Shown: in pieces, positions 1 through 11,902 of the stretch
Position numbering within the stretch: position 1 is the stretch's first letter
How the letters are laid out: each line of letters begins with the position of its first letter
Assembly (NCBI GenBank): GCA_946965045.2
Contig: OX337233.1
Coordinates: forward strand, 2,418,001-2,482,000
From: Epithemia pelagica
Lineage: Eukaryota > Bacillariophyta > Bacillariophyceae > Surirellales > Surirellaceae
DNA: 64,000 bases
Reading direction: 5' to 3'
Made by a program: the position numbers and the translations under genes
The notes under the pieces: generated by a model
The model's database searches: none
What the model was told of the DNA's origin: nothing
Seen by the model: only the letters and a program-made list of their open reading frames with translations

Positions 1-1195
1 CACCTCAATGGCTAGTGGCTGTTGCTGTTGTTGTTGCGTCGTCCACCCAAAAGGCCACACACACAGTTTCAGGCCATGCACATGAACTAACCAAAACCTA
101 CAGTGGTTCCCAGAACGGTGGCACCTCTTTTTGGATCCAACAGTCACTTTCAATTTGCAATGGTAAAGGTGCGTTTCAATCGAATAAGAGGTAGACCGTT
201 GATGATGACTGGGAGCAAGACACACGGAGGAGGAGAGCGTGCGGAGGAGATGGAGGAGTGCCCGTTTCTTCCCTGTTTCCTCGGCTGTGTAAACTGTTGG
301 TTCGTTTTTCTTGCCGAGTCCACCGACGCGAGAGAAAGAGGTGTTTGGCTCGTTCTTTCTCTACTACTACACACACACACACAAGAAGACCCCGAGTGTA
401 CTGTGTCGGTTCGTTTCACTCTTGTCTCTTGCAAAAAAGTTGGTGTGCTTTTTGGAGGGAGATTGCGCCGGCCGCCGCCATGGATAAAAAATGGGGCTGT
501 CGGTTGATGTCTCGGCGGGCGTTTCTGTCGGGTAAAGGCTGGCAACAGTTGAATTTTAAAAGAGCCTCCACAAAAATACTTACGGGCCATTGGCCGCGGC
601 GCACGAATGATTGCGCCAAATTTCCGAGACGGAGTGCGCCACACCATGGACATTCAACTACTTGTTCCTATGCTCGACGAGATACACAATGGCCCCCAAC
701 ACTATCTAGCTCTCTAGTGCCTAGTCTACCGCTGTCCTCATGGTGAGGACAAGTATACCCCAGTACATTTTCCTACGCAACGGAAAATCACTCAATTTTC
801 AAAGTGGTTTTCAAGGCTTGGGGTAAAAATTCTCTACAGGAAATCGAATATGAGGAATTTTTTGATATGTTCAGTGGTCGAATCGGCCAAACTTTTTAAA
901 GAAAAATTTATGTTCCAGATTTGAACTTCTGGTAGGCTTTCTACGTAGGGTACCCGGAGGTAGACTAGACACTAGAAAGAGAGAACACATCTCGGACTAA
1001 AGTGCGACAATGATTCTTTTTCCTGCGATTGAAAGACGACTTCATCACAACAACGAGACTTGACGTCATTTTTCAAATTTTCAAAAAGTACGTAAGCGAA
1101 AAGCCACATGGACATGGCCTTCATTTTGTTCTGCCAAAGACTTTTGCCAGAATTATTGGAGAGACAAGCATGGAGAAGCAATCCATACTGTCAGG
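1..1195. other. Intergenic, no supported gene
   Basis: I see no convincing gene. Open frames here overlap one another on both strands and show no domain or targeting signal. A short (AC)n microsatellite lies near 368-383. The last part is presumably the promoter and 5' UTR of the plastid-lumen protein gene starting at 1196. Confidence 0.5.
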
Positions 1196-1849
1196 ATGAA
1201 CTCAGCACCTACCAACATGTTCGTACTTCTTCTTCTTGTTGTTGCGGCAATCGATCCATTTTGGTCCAGAGTCGCAGTGAATGGATTTCCAGTTCAACCA
1301 ACCACGACGACGAGTCGATCCACGACCGACCTCCCATCGCCTTCATTGGCCCTCTCGATGCAGAACAATCATCTCGAGGAGGACAGCATCCAAGAAACAA
1401 CACCACACAGTCCGACATTCACGAGTCGGCGCGACGCCTTGGGATGGATGGCCGCAACGGCCGGCCTGATCGTGATGGGGGCACCTCAACCCTCGGCCGC
1501 CACGTACAGTGCCTACGCTCGTCGGGAACAGGATTGGGAGGCCCGACAAAAGAATGGCGAGGTCCAATACAGTTCGGCCCGCGAATTGCGTCAACAATTG
1601 CGCGAGATTGTCCCCCAAAATTCCGACAAGTCTCGCATCTTTTGTCCCAATGGACCCAGTGCGGCCGTGAGTCCCCTCATGGAAAACAAGTGTGGCGATC
1701 GCATGGCCACGCCCTCGGTCTATGGACGCTCGGACGATGCTGTGGGAAACTCGATTCCAGGATTTTCCAGTGAATATAAGTCCTCCTACATGATTGCCGA
1801 TAGTGTCGGAGGCTTTCCAACCTATCAGGGAACGCAGGGCAAACCGTAA
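1196..1849 (+). CDS. Thylakoid-lumen protein with signal peptide, transit peptide and Tat-like signal
   Basis: A 217-aa intronless ORF starting at a good ATG. Three targeting stretches can be read. First comes a hydrophobic ER signal peptide (residues about 8-28), with likely cleavage in a VNG|F context, the Phe at +1 marking diatom plastid import. A Ser/Thr-rich transit region follows. Near residues 78-101 there is an SRRDALG twin-arginine motif, a hydrophobic stretch and PSAA, like a Tat-type lumen signal. The mature part (about 115 residues) is hydrophilic, has two Cys (FCPNG and NKCGD) and Tyr/Arg-rich segments. I do not recognise the family. By its targeting it should sit in the thylakoid lumen, possibly as a photosystem-associated extrinsic protein; that role is inference only. 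Confidence 0.75.
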   Translation: MNSAPTNMFVLLLLVVAAIDPFWSRVAVNGFPVQPTTTTSRSTTDLPSPSLALSMQNNHLEEDSIQETTPHSPTFTSRRDALGWMAATAGLIVMGAPQPSAATYSAYARREQDWEARQKNGEVQYSSARELRQQLREIVPQNSDKSRIFCPNGPSAAVSPLMENKCGDRMATPSVYGRSDDAVGNSIPGFSSEYKSSYMIADSVGGFPTYQGTQGKP

Positions 1850-2150
1850 ACTTGAGAGTCTTTGTGTCCTTACTATACATGGAAAGGAAGGGACTGGTCC
1901 GTCGGGACGCCGTGGAGAACGTGGGATAGGATCGAACGAATCAGGTATACCTGCACAATGTAGTTCGTCGGTGGGAAACCTTGCCTCTGCCTCCAATCAC
2001 GTGTGGTTTCACCAGTCTACTCCATCCACTGTTGTGTGGTTCTGCCCCTGATGACCCTTGCGACACAAATGAATCCCCGCAAGGCAGAAACTACCTAGAA
2101 TGTTTTGTTTTATCCAATTTTGTAGAAACTCGTACGACCCTAAGAGCGTT
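1850..2150. other. Convergent 3' intergenic region
   Basis: This lies between the 3' ends of the lumen-protein gene (+) and the RAD51-paralog gene (-). Small overlapping ORFs show no recognisable features. It is probably two 3' UTRs. Confidence 0.4.
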
Positions 2151-3200
2151 TTATCGTGGTAGGGCATGGACCCCCCGTCGATCAATCCAAAAGTCAACCT
2201 GCAATCGCCCTCCACCACCATACCGAGAGGAGTGACGGAGGATCAGAGTTCGGGGTCGTTGAGGTGGTGGTTGTGAGGACGACACTGCCGACTTGGAGGA
2301 CGACGACGGTTGTGGTCCTGGCCCGTCCTCATGGTTGGGATGGTTTTCGGATTGGCACGGCACGGGTGGTACCACCACCGCCCGAGTAGATGATAGGGTC
2401 GTGGCAAAGCAGGTCGTGCAACAATGCGCCCACGCCAAGCCCAATGCGGGTTGTTCGTGACTGCCCGACACTTGATTCAAGACCAAGACGGTGAGATCAT
2501 GTTCATGGGCCAGTTGATGCAGTCGTTGTGCCACGTAGCACAAAGTGGCGGCACGGTCGACCACACTACTGGTGGTGGTGGACGAAACACACCGAAACAA
2601 ATCGGCCAAGGCATCCACCACCACCAAACGAATCCTACTACTGGTACGAGGAGTGCCATTCGAATCAGGACTGGTCGACGATTGTTGTTGTTGTTGTTGT
2701 TCCAGTAACTGGGGCAGTTGCACATTCAGTACATCCTGCAACCAGTCGTCTTGGTTCAAGACACAGCGAGTTGCAATCCGATTCAAGAGAGTGGGATTTT
2801 CCGAGCTCATTTGGGACAGTCGTTGCAATATCTTGTTGCGTTTGGCACTGCCACCCAAGGAAAAGTACACGGCGCGGTACGATGGAGCCGTGTCTCGGAC
2901 CGAAGCCGTGCATGACGGGTGTGGATTGTGGGGGATGGAAGTATTATTTGTGGTGCCCCCGTCATCATTGGCTTGGGCTTGTCGAAGGCAGAGGTGAAGG
3001 GCGATTTGCGTCTTGCCACTTCCCGCGGGTCCGGCCAGTTCGTAGACACCTCCTGGATACAAGCGCAAAAAGTCGTGGTTGGATCCTTCAATCAGACGCA
3101 ACAGGGATGACTCTTGGTTCCGTTCCTGTTGAAGCAGATCCCAGGCAGTTTGAGGAGATGGAGCAGCAGCATGTCGTCTGTTGGACGAGAGGAGGGTCAT
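2151..3200 (-). CDS. RecA/RAD51-family ATPase, XRCC3-like RAD51 paralog
   Basis: A P-loop recombinase-family ATPase of about 349 aa counted from the ATG at 3200. Walker A GPAGSGKT lies at residues 57-64, a Walker B-like strand reads VVVDALADLF, and a later strand reads LTVLVLNQVSG, the layout of RAD51 paralogs. The N-terminal TAWDLLQQE helix before the ATPase core also fits. Such proteins act in homologous-recombination repair in the nucleus; XRCC3 is the closest match in feel, but assignment among paralogs needs a tree. An upstream in-frame ATG at 3458 would add 86 residues of poor, low-conservation-looking sequence, so I prefer 3200. The 3' part contains CAA-rich (Gln) and Ser/Pro tracts that probably form a disordered loop. 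The neighbour at 3521 is divergent. Confidence 0.75.
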   Translation of the reverse strand: MTLLSSNRRHAAAPSPQTAWDLLQQERNQESSLLRLIEGSNHDFLRLYPGGVYELAGPAGSGKTQIALHLCLRQAQANDDGGTTNNTSIPHNPHPSCTASVRDTAPSYRAVYFSLGGSAKRNKILQRLSQMSSENPTLLNRIATRCVLNQDDWLQDVLNVQLPQLLEQQQQQQSSTSPDSNGTPRTSSRIRLVVVDALADLFRCVSSTTTSSVVDRAATLCYVAQRLHQLAHEHDLTVLVLNQVSGSHEQPALGLAWAHCCTTCFATTLSSTRAVVVPPVPCQSENHPNHEDGPGPQPSSSSKSAVSSSQPPPQRPRTLILRHSSRYGGGGRLQVDFWIDRRGVHALPR

Positions 3201-3520
3201 GGTTGGTTTGGATGGATGGAACACCGACCACCAAGAACCAAGATGGACCTTCGAACTTCGAACCCCTCGTCCAAAAAGTGCAGTCCGACTGGCGCGCACC
3301 AATCTGAGATCATGGCGCGGGACCAAGACCAACAAAAGTGTTCGGGAATCCCACGAATCGCCCGATGCGCGAAGCTGTTCTACAGTTCTCCAAGCTCCTC
3401 CAAGTTCGAAGTTCCAAAGCGAGTAACATGACTGAATCTCGGTTGCTGCTTCATTCATGCCCTTTAAGCCAACAGTAACAGTCACCCATTTCTCGTCTTG
3501 TGTTGGCTTTACACTATACT

Positions 3521-4999
3521 ATGATTTCACTATTTTGTGATTTTGTGCTTGCGATATGCTGGTTCCAAGTCGTTTCCACGACGGCCGCCAACGAGGTGGG
3601 CCATGAGTCCGATCCGCCCTCCCCCCATTGGATTCTTCAACGAAAGTCGTTCTACACGGATCCAATCCAGCTCCGACGAGGCCAGGTGGCCAACCGGATC
3701 CGAAATTTCACCATCCCCTCGAAACAGATTGCCATTCACAGCTTTGAAATTGACATTGTCGAACGATCCTCTAACGCGCATGATGGTGCGTATGTTCCAG
3801 TGCCACTTTCGGATGGATACCTCCACCACTTGGTGCTCATTCCCAAGACCTATCGTGACGGATTCCGTATCGAAAGTGGAGCGGAATCGCGTGGCACACA
3901 CTATCGGTTTTCGTATCCTCATGGAATGGTAACACAAGAGGGGGAAGACGAATTGTTGGCTTACATTCATATCATGAACAATCGAGGATACAGCCAACCA
4001 GGAGCATTCCATTGCTTGGAATGTCCTTGTGGTGAAAGCGACTACGATAAGGACGGAATCCTAAAACTGGATGAGAACTCGGAGGATGTCTTGCCGTCCT
4101 GGGGATTGTGCAATCAAGCCTTGCTGTCCAATGGGAACACTGCCTGTAGCAATACAACGTACTTGGGAGGCATGAGATGTTGCACAGACCAGAGATTCTG
4201 TATCGAGAACAATGAGGGTAGCGACGAAAGCGATGAGTACATTCTTCGAGTGACACTGGAATACACCACTGTCGACGACGACAGCCAAGACGACCTGGTC
4301 CCCGTAAAGTTTGCCACTTGCTGTGATGCGACAGGAAGCATCGAGAAACATAGTGGCAACTTTGAGTACGATATTCCTCAGTTGTGCGAGCCTAATGATT
4401 CGCTCACGGAGGACTGCATTCATGAACTCACGACGGTTCAATTTCTCAACGAGCTTGGGGAGGATGGAGAAACGGACCATACCGATGATCGATGGATTGA
4501 CCTTGTCTATATGGCAGGTCATTTGCACGTGGGTGGTTTGGAAATTTCCTTTTACCATCATGAAACCGACGAACTGCTCTGTACCAGCCAGCCCCGTTAT
4601 GGCACTGGGATGCCAACGGATATTGGAAACGAGGCTGGTTATCTTGTGGGAATGACGTCGTGCGATTTGTCCCATCGAATGAAAAACAATGCCTTGATTC
4701 GTATCGTGAGTCGATACGATGCTCGACAAGCTCATACAGGCGTCATGGGCTTGGGTCTCATTTTCTTTGCCGAAGTGGAAGATGACAAACAAGAGGAAAT
4801 TGTTGAGGACGTTCTCGGAGGCTTGTTGAGCATTGTCGTGGGCGTATTGCTCCTGATTGGGGTCCCCGCACTCATGCTACGGAGTTTCTTTTCGGAAACT
4901 CAGTACAAAGAAGTACATCTTGATACCGATACCGAGGAAGAAGAATCCGACGTCAATAGGAACATTGAAGAATCGGATGTCACTGTGAGCATTACCTAG
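3521..4999 (+). CDS. SURNod19-like secreted/membrane protein
   Basis: A 492-aa single-exon protein. The ATG at 3521 opens a clear signal peptide (ISLFCDFVLAICWFQVV). The luminal region is rich in acidic residues and paired Cys. Around residues 327-375 is a segment AGHLHVGGLEISFY, then an LLCTS strand and a GNEAGYLVGMTSCDL strand. This order resembles the stress-up-regulated Nod19 (SURNod19) family, where HxHxGG is followed by a YGxGxxxGNExGY stretch. One transmembrane helix (about 430-452, GGLLSIVVGVLLLIGVPAL) is followed by a short acidic cytosolic tail. It is therefore a type I membrane protein of the secretory pathway or plasma membrane. Biochemical function is unknown; HxH could bind metal, by inference. 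Confidence 0.7.
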   Translation: MISLFCDFVLAICWFQVVSTTAANEVGHESDPPSPHWILQRKSFYTDPIQLRRGQVANRIRNFTIPSKQIAIHSFEIDIVERSSNAHDGAYVPVPLSDGYLHHLVLIPKTYRDGFRIESGAESRGTHYRFSYPHGMVTQEGEDELLAYIHIMNNRGYSQPGAFHCLECPCGESDYDKDGILKLDENSEDVLPSWGLCNQALLSNGNTACSNTTYLGGMRCCTDQRFCIENNEGSDESDEYILRVTLEYTTVDDDSQDDLVPVKFATCCDATGSIEKHSGNFEYDIPQLCEPNDSLTEDCIHELTTVQFLNELGEDGETDHTDDRWIDLVYMAGHLHVGGLEISFYHHETDELLCTSQPRYGTGMPTDIGNEAGYLVGMTSCDLSHRMKNNALIRIVSRYDARQAHTGVMGLGLIFFAEVEDDKQEEIVEDVLGGLLSIVVGVLLLIGVPALMLRSFFSETQYKEVHLDTDTEEEESDVNRNIEESDVTVSIT

Positions 5000-5445
5000 C
5001 AGATTGCTTGGAGAAGAATTTGTTTGTAGATGCCCACACTCGCACAGAGTTAATCGAGGGTTTCTTGTTCCAGTTCACTTCTTTTCCAGTCGGTTGACCA
5101 ACATGTCGAGGTTGCATATTTCGTTTCAAAAGGGAAAGAAAGTTCATAGGGGATCGTGATCGTCGAATGCCAAAGACGATATTCTTAAAAATAAGAGATT
5201 GTCTCTCTTGTTTACTCCTAGAAGCTAGCTAGCGGTTGTTGTGGTGTTACATTTTCCAACCCTCAAAAAATGAGGAGCATAACACCACTGTCAGTTTCAA
5301 TGTTTCAGCATTCCTGTACTTCAAAATGGACAAGTCTAGGCCTCCACCACTTGTCCTTAACTGAGATTTGTTTCGAAAGACACTCCATCAGATCTTCTGT
5401 GTTTGTCATGTCTTTGTTGGAACCACGGCACAGCAGTCCGCGTTC
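5000..5445. other. Convergent intergenic region
   Basis: No gene is supported. It holds the 3' ends of the SURNod19-like gene and the BT1 transporter gene. The sequence is AT-richer than its neighbours and has stop codons in every frame apart from short spurious ORFs. Confidence 0.4.
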
Positions 5446-7491
5446 CTACGATTCTCCCATCCATCCCGGAGCAACAATGTTCATGATTCCCACAAATATT
5501 GCATATCCCATGGACAGGAACAAGACTGACAAAAAGACTCCTCCTCCCACTGCAGATTTTCCTTTGGATGCCAGTTCCGCCAAATCATCTTTGGTGTGAG
5601 GCAACCATCCAACAAACAAGATACCAGACATTTGAATTGCCGTAGTAAGGTACGTCAATTTCGCTACATACAACAACAACCAACATGAGCAACATGGCAC
5701 ACCGACTACCCATACGGTACCCACCGGGCACCGGAATGGACTCCATCTAACACTTACTCAGACCGGACAAATGTCCTTCTGCAAGAGTTTTTCGGTCGGC
5801 ATCCCAAATCTTTAACAGCACTGTCGCCAAGGCCGTATTCACGGCCAGAGCGCAATTGTTCATGGTCGTAAACATGGCATAGGATGCTCCCTGGGAATGG
5901 GCCATACGTCAAAAGAATGATGGATGTCAGAGCCAACCCTTGAGACACGCAAAACAAGAATCAATCGGCCGAACATACCTCGCTCCCATCGGGACAAAGA
6001 TGCACCATCATAATAGTGGTTGGAAGAAACTGTACTCCTCCAACAAATTCGGCAAACACATCATCGCCTATGGCAAACCAAAAATTGGAGAGACCAAAGG
6101 TAATGCCGTAGATCAGCAAAACTTGTAAGGCACTGAAAAACCCGTTTAAAAGGGTTGTCCAAACATAGACCGATCGCCATGAGTATCGAATGAAGTAATG
6201 TTTGTACGCCAAGATACCCAGAAAGAGCAAGACATATCCAACGTTGGAAAGGAGATTGAGCTGACACGAGGTAAATCCCAAAACAGTCCGCTGAAATTCT
6301 TTCCAAGCCGAGTTTCCCACTTGCAGGAGATTGTATACAAAGACAAATCCCATTGGTTGCCAAGCAGCCCGACTGCAAACAGCGTTCCAGATCTCTCTGC
6401 ATTGCTCCGGTGTCGATGCAATGGGTGCATCTACTACTTCTCTGAGGTTGTAAATTGCTGGAAGGATACAGAGGGGAAGAATCGCCAAGAGCAAAATGAC
6501 CGACGAGGGTCCATGGACGGAATAGAGATAGGTTGAAAATGGTGAGGCTATCATAGCACCACCAAATCGAAACGAATAACATGTAGATTGAATGGACCCA
6601 CGACTTTCGGGTGGTTCAAGTTTTGCCTTTTCCGCCACGATACTGTCTCCCATAACGTCTGCCTACGAGAAGAGAAACAACAAAGTTTGACCGTGGGTTG
6701 TCGAGTAGAAAAGGAAGTACCACCACAATTGTTGAACATGTACTCACCATCCAAAATCCGAACCCGAAAGTAAGCACCATGACTGCCAAGAATGGAATGC
6801 TTGGAGCATCGTCTGGTATGTTGTTGGGTACAGTCGTTGCATCATCGTCCTCGCTGGTATCGTCTGCAAAGCAGGCTTCTCCCCGTGTCGTCACGTCCAA
6901 GTTGGAAAATAAGAGAAGAGCAGCCATGGATAGAGACGCTAGGATCCAACCTGCGAACATGTAGGGCTTGCGACGATAGCCCATAATTGGATAATTGTCA
7001 CTCACAAAGCCAAAGAGAATTTTGAAAGAAGCTGGCAGACCTCGAATGGCTCCAAACGTTGTTTGTTGCGCTTCCGATGCGGCCAGGTCGAGGGGCAATA
7101 CACCAATAATGGGAGAAGACAAACCTTGCAACAATCCTACCAAAAGGTAACACCCGGGAACAGCAATATTTTCCGGTCGGAGCAACTGACATGACCTCGG
7201 CAAGTGAGGTGGAAACAAGGTGCGATCCCACCACTCTCGAGAGAAATAGTCGGTATGCAACTTGATTTCCTGGAGAGGTCCAATTTCACTAATGATTTCA
7301 ACCTCTTCATCTTCTTCTCCAACAGTGTACGCTCCCGTGTCGTTGTCAGTTGTCTTTTCTCGTAACGGTTGCATTTCAAATTCCGATTCTCGGTCGACAG
7401 CATTGGTATGCCGTCTCTTGTGGTGGTAATGCACCTCCGTATCACCACCACCACCTCCTCCATTGGATTTCTCCTCGTAGTCTTTCCCCAT
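5446..7491 (-). CDS. BT1/folate-biopterin transporter family, MFS type
   Basis: A four-exon gene read as 7491-6748, 6662-5979, 5890-5758 and 5663-5446, giving about 592 aa. The hydrophilic N-terminus has a Gly run and His/Arg-rich stretch. It is followed by many hydrophobic helices, the first at NIAVPGCYLLVGLLQGL. Family-typical segments include GLPASFKILFGFVSDN, RRKPYMFAGW and, across intron 1, ADVMGDSIVAEKA, which corresponds to the ADxxxDxxVxE helix of BT1 proteins. Splices are GGATG|gtgagt with acceptor gtag|GCAGAC; GCGAG|gtatgt with ccag|GGAGC; and CTGA|gtaagt with gtag|CGAAA. The family moves folates, pterins or related solutes across plasma, plastid or other membranes; the substrate here is unknown. 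The start is the ATG at 7491. The gene is divergent from DXR (386 bp between start codons). Confidence 0.8.
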
Positions 7492-7876
7492 CTTCGATCC
7501 TTTGAGCAGAACCAATGATATGGTTTTGTCTAGAGAGTCCGCAAATAGTTGTTCTTGCTCAAAGGTTATCTGGACGGATCGACCGTTTGCTCTTCTTCTC
7601 GTCTTTGGCTTGTTGTCGCGTCTTTGCGGTGCTTGTGTCGCGGTTGGGTGTTGGGTGCAATGATGGGGGCAACCCCAAAATTATGATCCCATTTTTTCTT
7701 TTCTCTTTTCCCGTTTTATCCACAATGTGGAGGGTGAAGAGGAGGGGGCATCAAGTTGACGTACGTGTAACTCATCATCAAATGCGACCCGAACTGACGA
7801 GGTATCGCATGGAACTCAACCAACCATCACACTCTCTCATTCCTTCGATTGTCTGACGACTACGACGACCACTGGC
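7492..7876. promoter_or_regulatory. Shared divergent promoter region, BT1 transporter / DXR
   Basis: 385 bp separate two divergent start codons, so both promoters must lie here or in the 5' UTRs. No motif stands out. The call rests only on gene orientation. Confidence 0.35.
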
Positions 7877-9443
7877 ATGACCATGCTATTCACGTTTACT
7901 TTAACTCTCTTGGTGGGAAGTACTGCGGCCTTTACGCCACGGAATATTGCGGGGCAGAGAAGTCCATCGACGTACCAGACGTCCGCCTTGGATGTTCTGC
8001 CTGGATCGAAAGGTACAGGAGAGGGATGGATCAGTGCGTCGGCGCCCGTCAATACGGAAGAATCTTTGAAGAAAACACTCGCTAAAAGCTTGGAAGGGTC
8101 CAATTTCAAAAAGCGATTAAGTCTTTTAGGTTCCACAGGTTCAATTGGAACTCAAACATTGCAAATCGTCGATGCGTGCCCCGACAACTTTGAAGTCGAC
8201 GCTTTGTCGGCTGGAACCAACGCTCGGTTGATGGCCGAACAAGTCATCAAGTATACGCCCCGTGTTGCATCGTTGGCCACACCAGAGGCTGCGGCCGAAT
8301 TGAAGGAAATTCTCGAAGCTACTCCCAATTTCAGTGACATGCCCGAAATTGTGCATGGAGAAGAGGGCATCTTGCAAGCTGCGACGGTCGATACGGCCGA
8401 CACGGTCGTGACAGGAATTGTCGGCGCGGCTGGATTGAAACCAACCATTGAAGCGATCAAGCTGAAAAAGGATATTGCGCTCGCCAATAAAGAAACGCTC
8501 ATTTCGGGTGGAGCCGTGATCAACCCACTTGTGGAAGAATACGGCGTCAACATGGTACATAAACAGCTGCTCAACCGTTGCTGTACAACAAACCCCTCTT
8601 CTAATGACGATTTGTTCTTGCTTGTTATTTTCTTTCATTTTCTCGTTATGAATTCAGCTACCAGCTGACAGTGAACACAGTGCCATCTTTCAGTGTCTTC
8701 AGGGAGTTCCACCAGGAGGGCTTCGACGCGTCATCTTGACGGCGTCGGGTGGTGCCTTCCGTGATTTATCAAAGGACGAGCTGTTCCGTATGTGCCAGGA
8801 GGATCCTCGCACCATCCAGGCCAAGGCAACCACACACCCAAACTGGGACATGGGTGCGAAAATTACACTGGACAGTGCTACAATGATGAACAAGGGATTG
8901 GAGGTCATCGAAGCTCATTATCTCTTCGGTGCTAGCTATGACGATATTGACGTTGTGATTCACCCTCAGTCCATCGTTCATTCCATGGTGGAAACCCAAG
9001 ATACGTCATGCATTGCTCAACTTGGCTGGGCTGACATGCGATTGCCTTTGGTTTATTCGATTTCGTGGCCGCACCGACTAAAAATGCCGTACAAACCGCT
9101 GGATCTTGCGGAACTCGCTACCCTCACATTCAAGGCACCTGACACTGAAAAGTACCCATGCATCCGATTGGCATACGAAGCAGGCCGGGCTGGTGGAACC
9201 ATGACGGCTGTTTTGAACGCCGCCAACGAAGCCGCAAATGAAATGTTCCGACAGGATGTAGGACTGGGATTTTTGGATATTCCCAAACTTATAGAAGGTG
9301 CCATGGAGGCACACAAGGATGACCACAAGACGACAGACATCACGTTGGATGATATTCTAAGTTGCGATGAGTGGGCACGAAACTATGTTGACCAGCAAAC
9401 CGAAGCTACCACGAAGAGCGTTCACTTGCTTACGACGCAATAG
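7877..9443 (+). CDS. DXR: 1-deoxy-D-xylulose 5-phosphate reductoisomerase (DXR)
   Basis: The enzyme converts DXP to 2-C-methyl-D-erythritol 4-phosphate with NADPH, the committed step of the plastid MEP isoprenoid pathway. Two exons (7877-8554 and 8658-9443) give 487 aa, normal for a plastid DXR with presequence. The N-terminus is a signal peptide ending STAA|FTP, the ASAFAP-type plastid signal. Then come the NADPH motif [10 protein letters not shown] (residues about 85-94) and the ALANKETLI loop. The metal-binding DSEHSAIFQ lies just after the intron, followed by LTASGGAF and [11 protein letters not shown]. All catalytic acidic residues expected for the family (Asp and Glu of DSEH, Glu of GLEVIE) are present. 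The intron is ACATG|gtacat...ttcag|CTACC, phase 0. A functional enzyme is expected. Confidence 0.96.
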
Positions 9444-10402
9444 ATACCCACACGTTCAATCATTAAGTACAAAAAGCACAACTGTTCACCTACGAATACT
9501 CCTACATCTCGTGTGGCAACACTCTGTCAGAAGATTGTGCCTTCTCCTGTTTCTTTCATCTGTTAGTACGTTAGGGCCACTCGGTAAAGAGAAGTGGCAG
9601 TCTCGGGGTCTTCGAATGATTACCAAGGGAGTCTGAAGAAGTTAAAGTGTTCCCAGGAGTCATGCTATTTCTCGACTGTAGCTACTCCGTGAATCTAGAT
9701 TTATGGCTACAATTGGTCTTGTTTGAGCGATCAGTCCCTGCTACTCCATGTGTACAACTTGCTCATCAGTGTGAAGGATTGCTTGTGTCTTTGATACAAT
9801 CCTTTCTGTGTTCACACGAAACAAACAGTCAGCCCTGTTTGGGTCTTGTGGTTACACAGGATCTATGACCTTGCTCTTGAGAATTTGGAGAGAGGTTCAA
9901 GATGACGATGTATTGAAAGAGCATCAACCCCCATCACCATCGTCTTCCATACTGTACAAAATTTTCTTCTGTACATCGAATCCGTTGTAATGCCAAGCGT
10001 GACCATGAGACCCCAGTTGGTCCCGCTGCGAACATCTTCTGTCGCGCAGGAGGCATAACAATTTTGGCGTGATCCCGAGGCGGAGAGTCCTGCTCGGATC
10101 TTGTATGGTGGCCGAAATCAAATATATACGAGGCTTAAGTAAAATCTGATGAGCGCCGGGCATGGCCTCTATATACTTGCGAAGAAGCAGGCGTACTCGG
10201 TCGTTTGTCGGGACCGTCGAATCTGGCTCACCGACCGAATCACGAAAAATTTTCTTGACACGCTACCTACATTCTCACTTTATGCCCGCCCACCAATTTT
10301 GTAGAGCGTGGAACATCCGCCATTCCCATTAGAAGGGCTCATAATATCGGACGGCGAGGATACACGAGGTGATTCCTTCTACTTACGTTTCTTTCATCAA
10401 CT
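9444..10402. other. Intergenic, no supported gene
   Basis: A 959-bp stretch between two genes on the same strand. It contains the DXR 3' UTR and the promoter of the cyclophilin-like gene. I see no RNA gene or repeat; the small ORFs carry no recognisable features. Confidence 0.4.
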
Positions 10403-11902
10403 ATGCTTCGCCCAGGAAAGAATCCACAAGGTGACCTGCCGAACTACTACGCTGCAGCAGCAACCTCGACCGCCATTCCATCCGGTGGTGCTTACGGAGG
10501 AGGATACGGTCATATTTCAAGTGACGACTATCAATCAAAATCGAGCGGAAGAAGAAGCTTCAGTCGCCAGTACGACAATGCCTTCAAGGATAAACCTCGG
10601 AGATCAAACCAACCAGACTTTCTCGAAATTTTCAAGAGACATGCGAAAGAACCGTTTGCATGGGTGTCCCTTACAGCCGCTTTCTTCTTCTTGATGACTG
10701 TCCACTTCCGCGGTCAGAGGAATTGGATTCTACGCTCTGTCAGAGTTCCGAATGGTTACGAACTCGTCGAGTCGTTCCACAATGCCCAAAAGGACTTGGA
10801 AAACTGCCGCGATGAGTCAACAAGGAAACAAGCGTCAACATACGATCTGCAGGATCAATTGACGACCATGAGAAAGCAAGTCGAAAAACTCAAGCTTGAC
10901 AAGGCAGCAGCAGAGCAGAAACCAAAGGAGAAACTGTCCGAGAAGCACAAGGAACACATTGACACTCTAACCGCACGTGATTTTGCCTGGAAAGAGCAAG
11001 TTGAAATTCTTCAAAATGCCACTCAGCGAGAATCGAAGAGGTCGGCCTTGGAACTGTAAGTCAATGGGTGCCAACTTGTACGTAGTGACCACCGAACTAG
11101 GTAGTCTCACATATCCTTCAACAGGTTTGGCCCCGGCCCACATCACGTCAAGATTACAGTAATTTTTCCCGACGACGAGAAAGAGAAAGAGGAACATTTC
11201 ATTCTTGAAATGGCTCCTCTAGACGTAATGCCTCACTCGGTACATTTCTTTTTGCAGCAAGTTGTGCATGGTCTCTGGAACGACGCTTGGTTCTACTTGA
11301 ATGGACCTCATGTCTTGCAAGCTGGTCCAGAGGCGGGTGAGGAGGAAGAATATCTATGGAACCTGGCGCACCCGGAGGAGGACGAACGCGCTTACGCAAT
11401 GCACAAGTTTAAAGAAGCTTCCTTGGAGCATTTGTCGTTTCCAGAATATTCAGACCAATTCCCACATGAAAAGTGGACAGTTGGTTTCACAGGACGTCCC
11501 GGTGGTCCTGACTTTTACATCAACAAACTTGACAATACAAAACAACACGGCCCTGGCGGACAAGATCATCACGATCTTATTGAATACGCTGATCCGTGCT
11601 TCGCTAAAGTCGTGGACGGTTTTGACGTACTCAAGAGAATGTACAAGTTGTACACATATCCTGATGAGGACGAGTGGGTAAGTTTTTTTGTGGGTGACTC
11701 CGTTCCATGAATGCACTAGCCTGATCTTTTCCGTTTTTCAATAAAGGGGTGGTTCTACGAGGAGCCCGTTCATATTGTTAATGCCAAAATCATGGAGGAT
11801 CTCCCGTTGAAGATTGAGGTTGCTCCGGATACGGGTAAACATACTCGTAAGTCAGAGAAACCTCTCAAGAAATTCAAAATTGAGAATCAAGTGGACCCAT
11901 AG
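10403..11902 (+). CDS. Membrane-anchored divergent cyclophilin-like protein
   Basis: Three exons (10403-11055, 11125-11677, 11747-11902) give about 453 aa. The order is: a Gly/Tyr/Ser-rich cytosolic N-terminus; one transmembrane helix (about 87-103, FAWVSLTAAFFFLMTVHF); a charged coiled coil (about 125-215); then a C-terminal domain starting FGPGPHHVKITVIF. The last domain follows the cyclophilin fold pattern: a strand, MPHSVHFFLQQV, a WTVGFTGRPGGPDFYIN segment matching the xFFIxxxDN strand, a DPCFAKVVDGFDVLKRM segment, and a closing VHIVNAKI strand. The canonical FHRxIPxFMxQGGDF active-site stretch is replaced (WFYLNGPHVLQAGP), so catalytic isomerase activity is doubtful. Type II topology would place the domain in the ER or Golgi lumen. 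Introns: AACT|gtaagt/acag|GTTTGG and GTGG|gtaagt/aaag|GGGTGG. Confidence 0.75.

Noticed and set aside
103-746. Overlapping ORFs of up to 167 aa on both strands near the window start
   Set aside because: They overlap heavily, have no recognisable motif, targeting signal or splice-consistent extension, and include a microsatellite.
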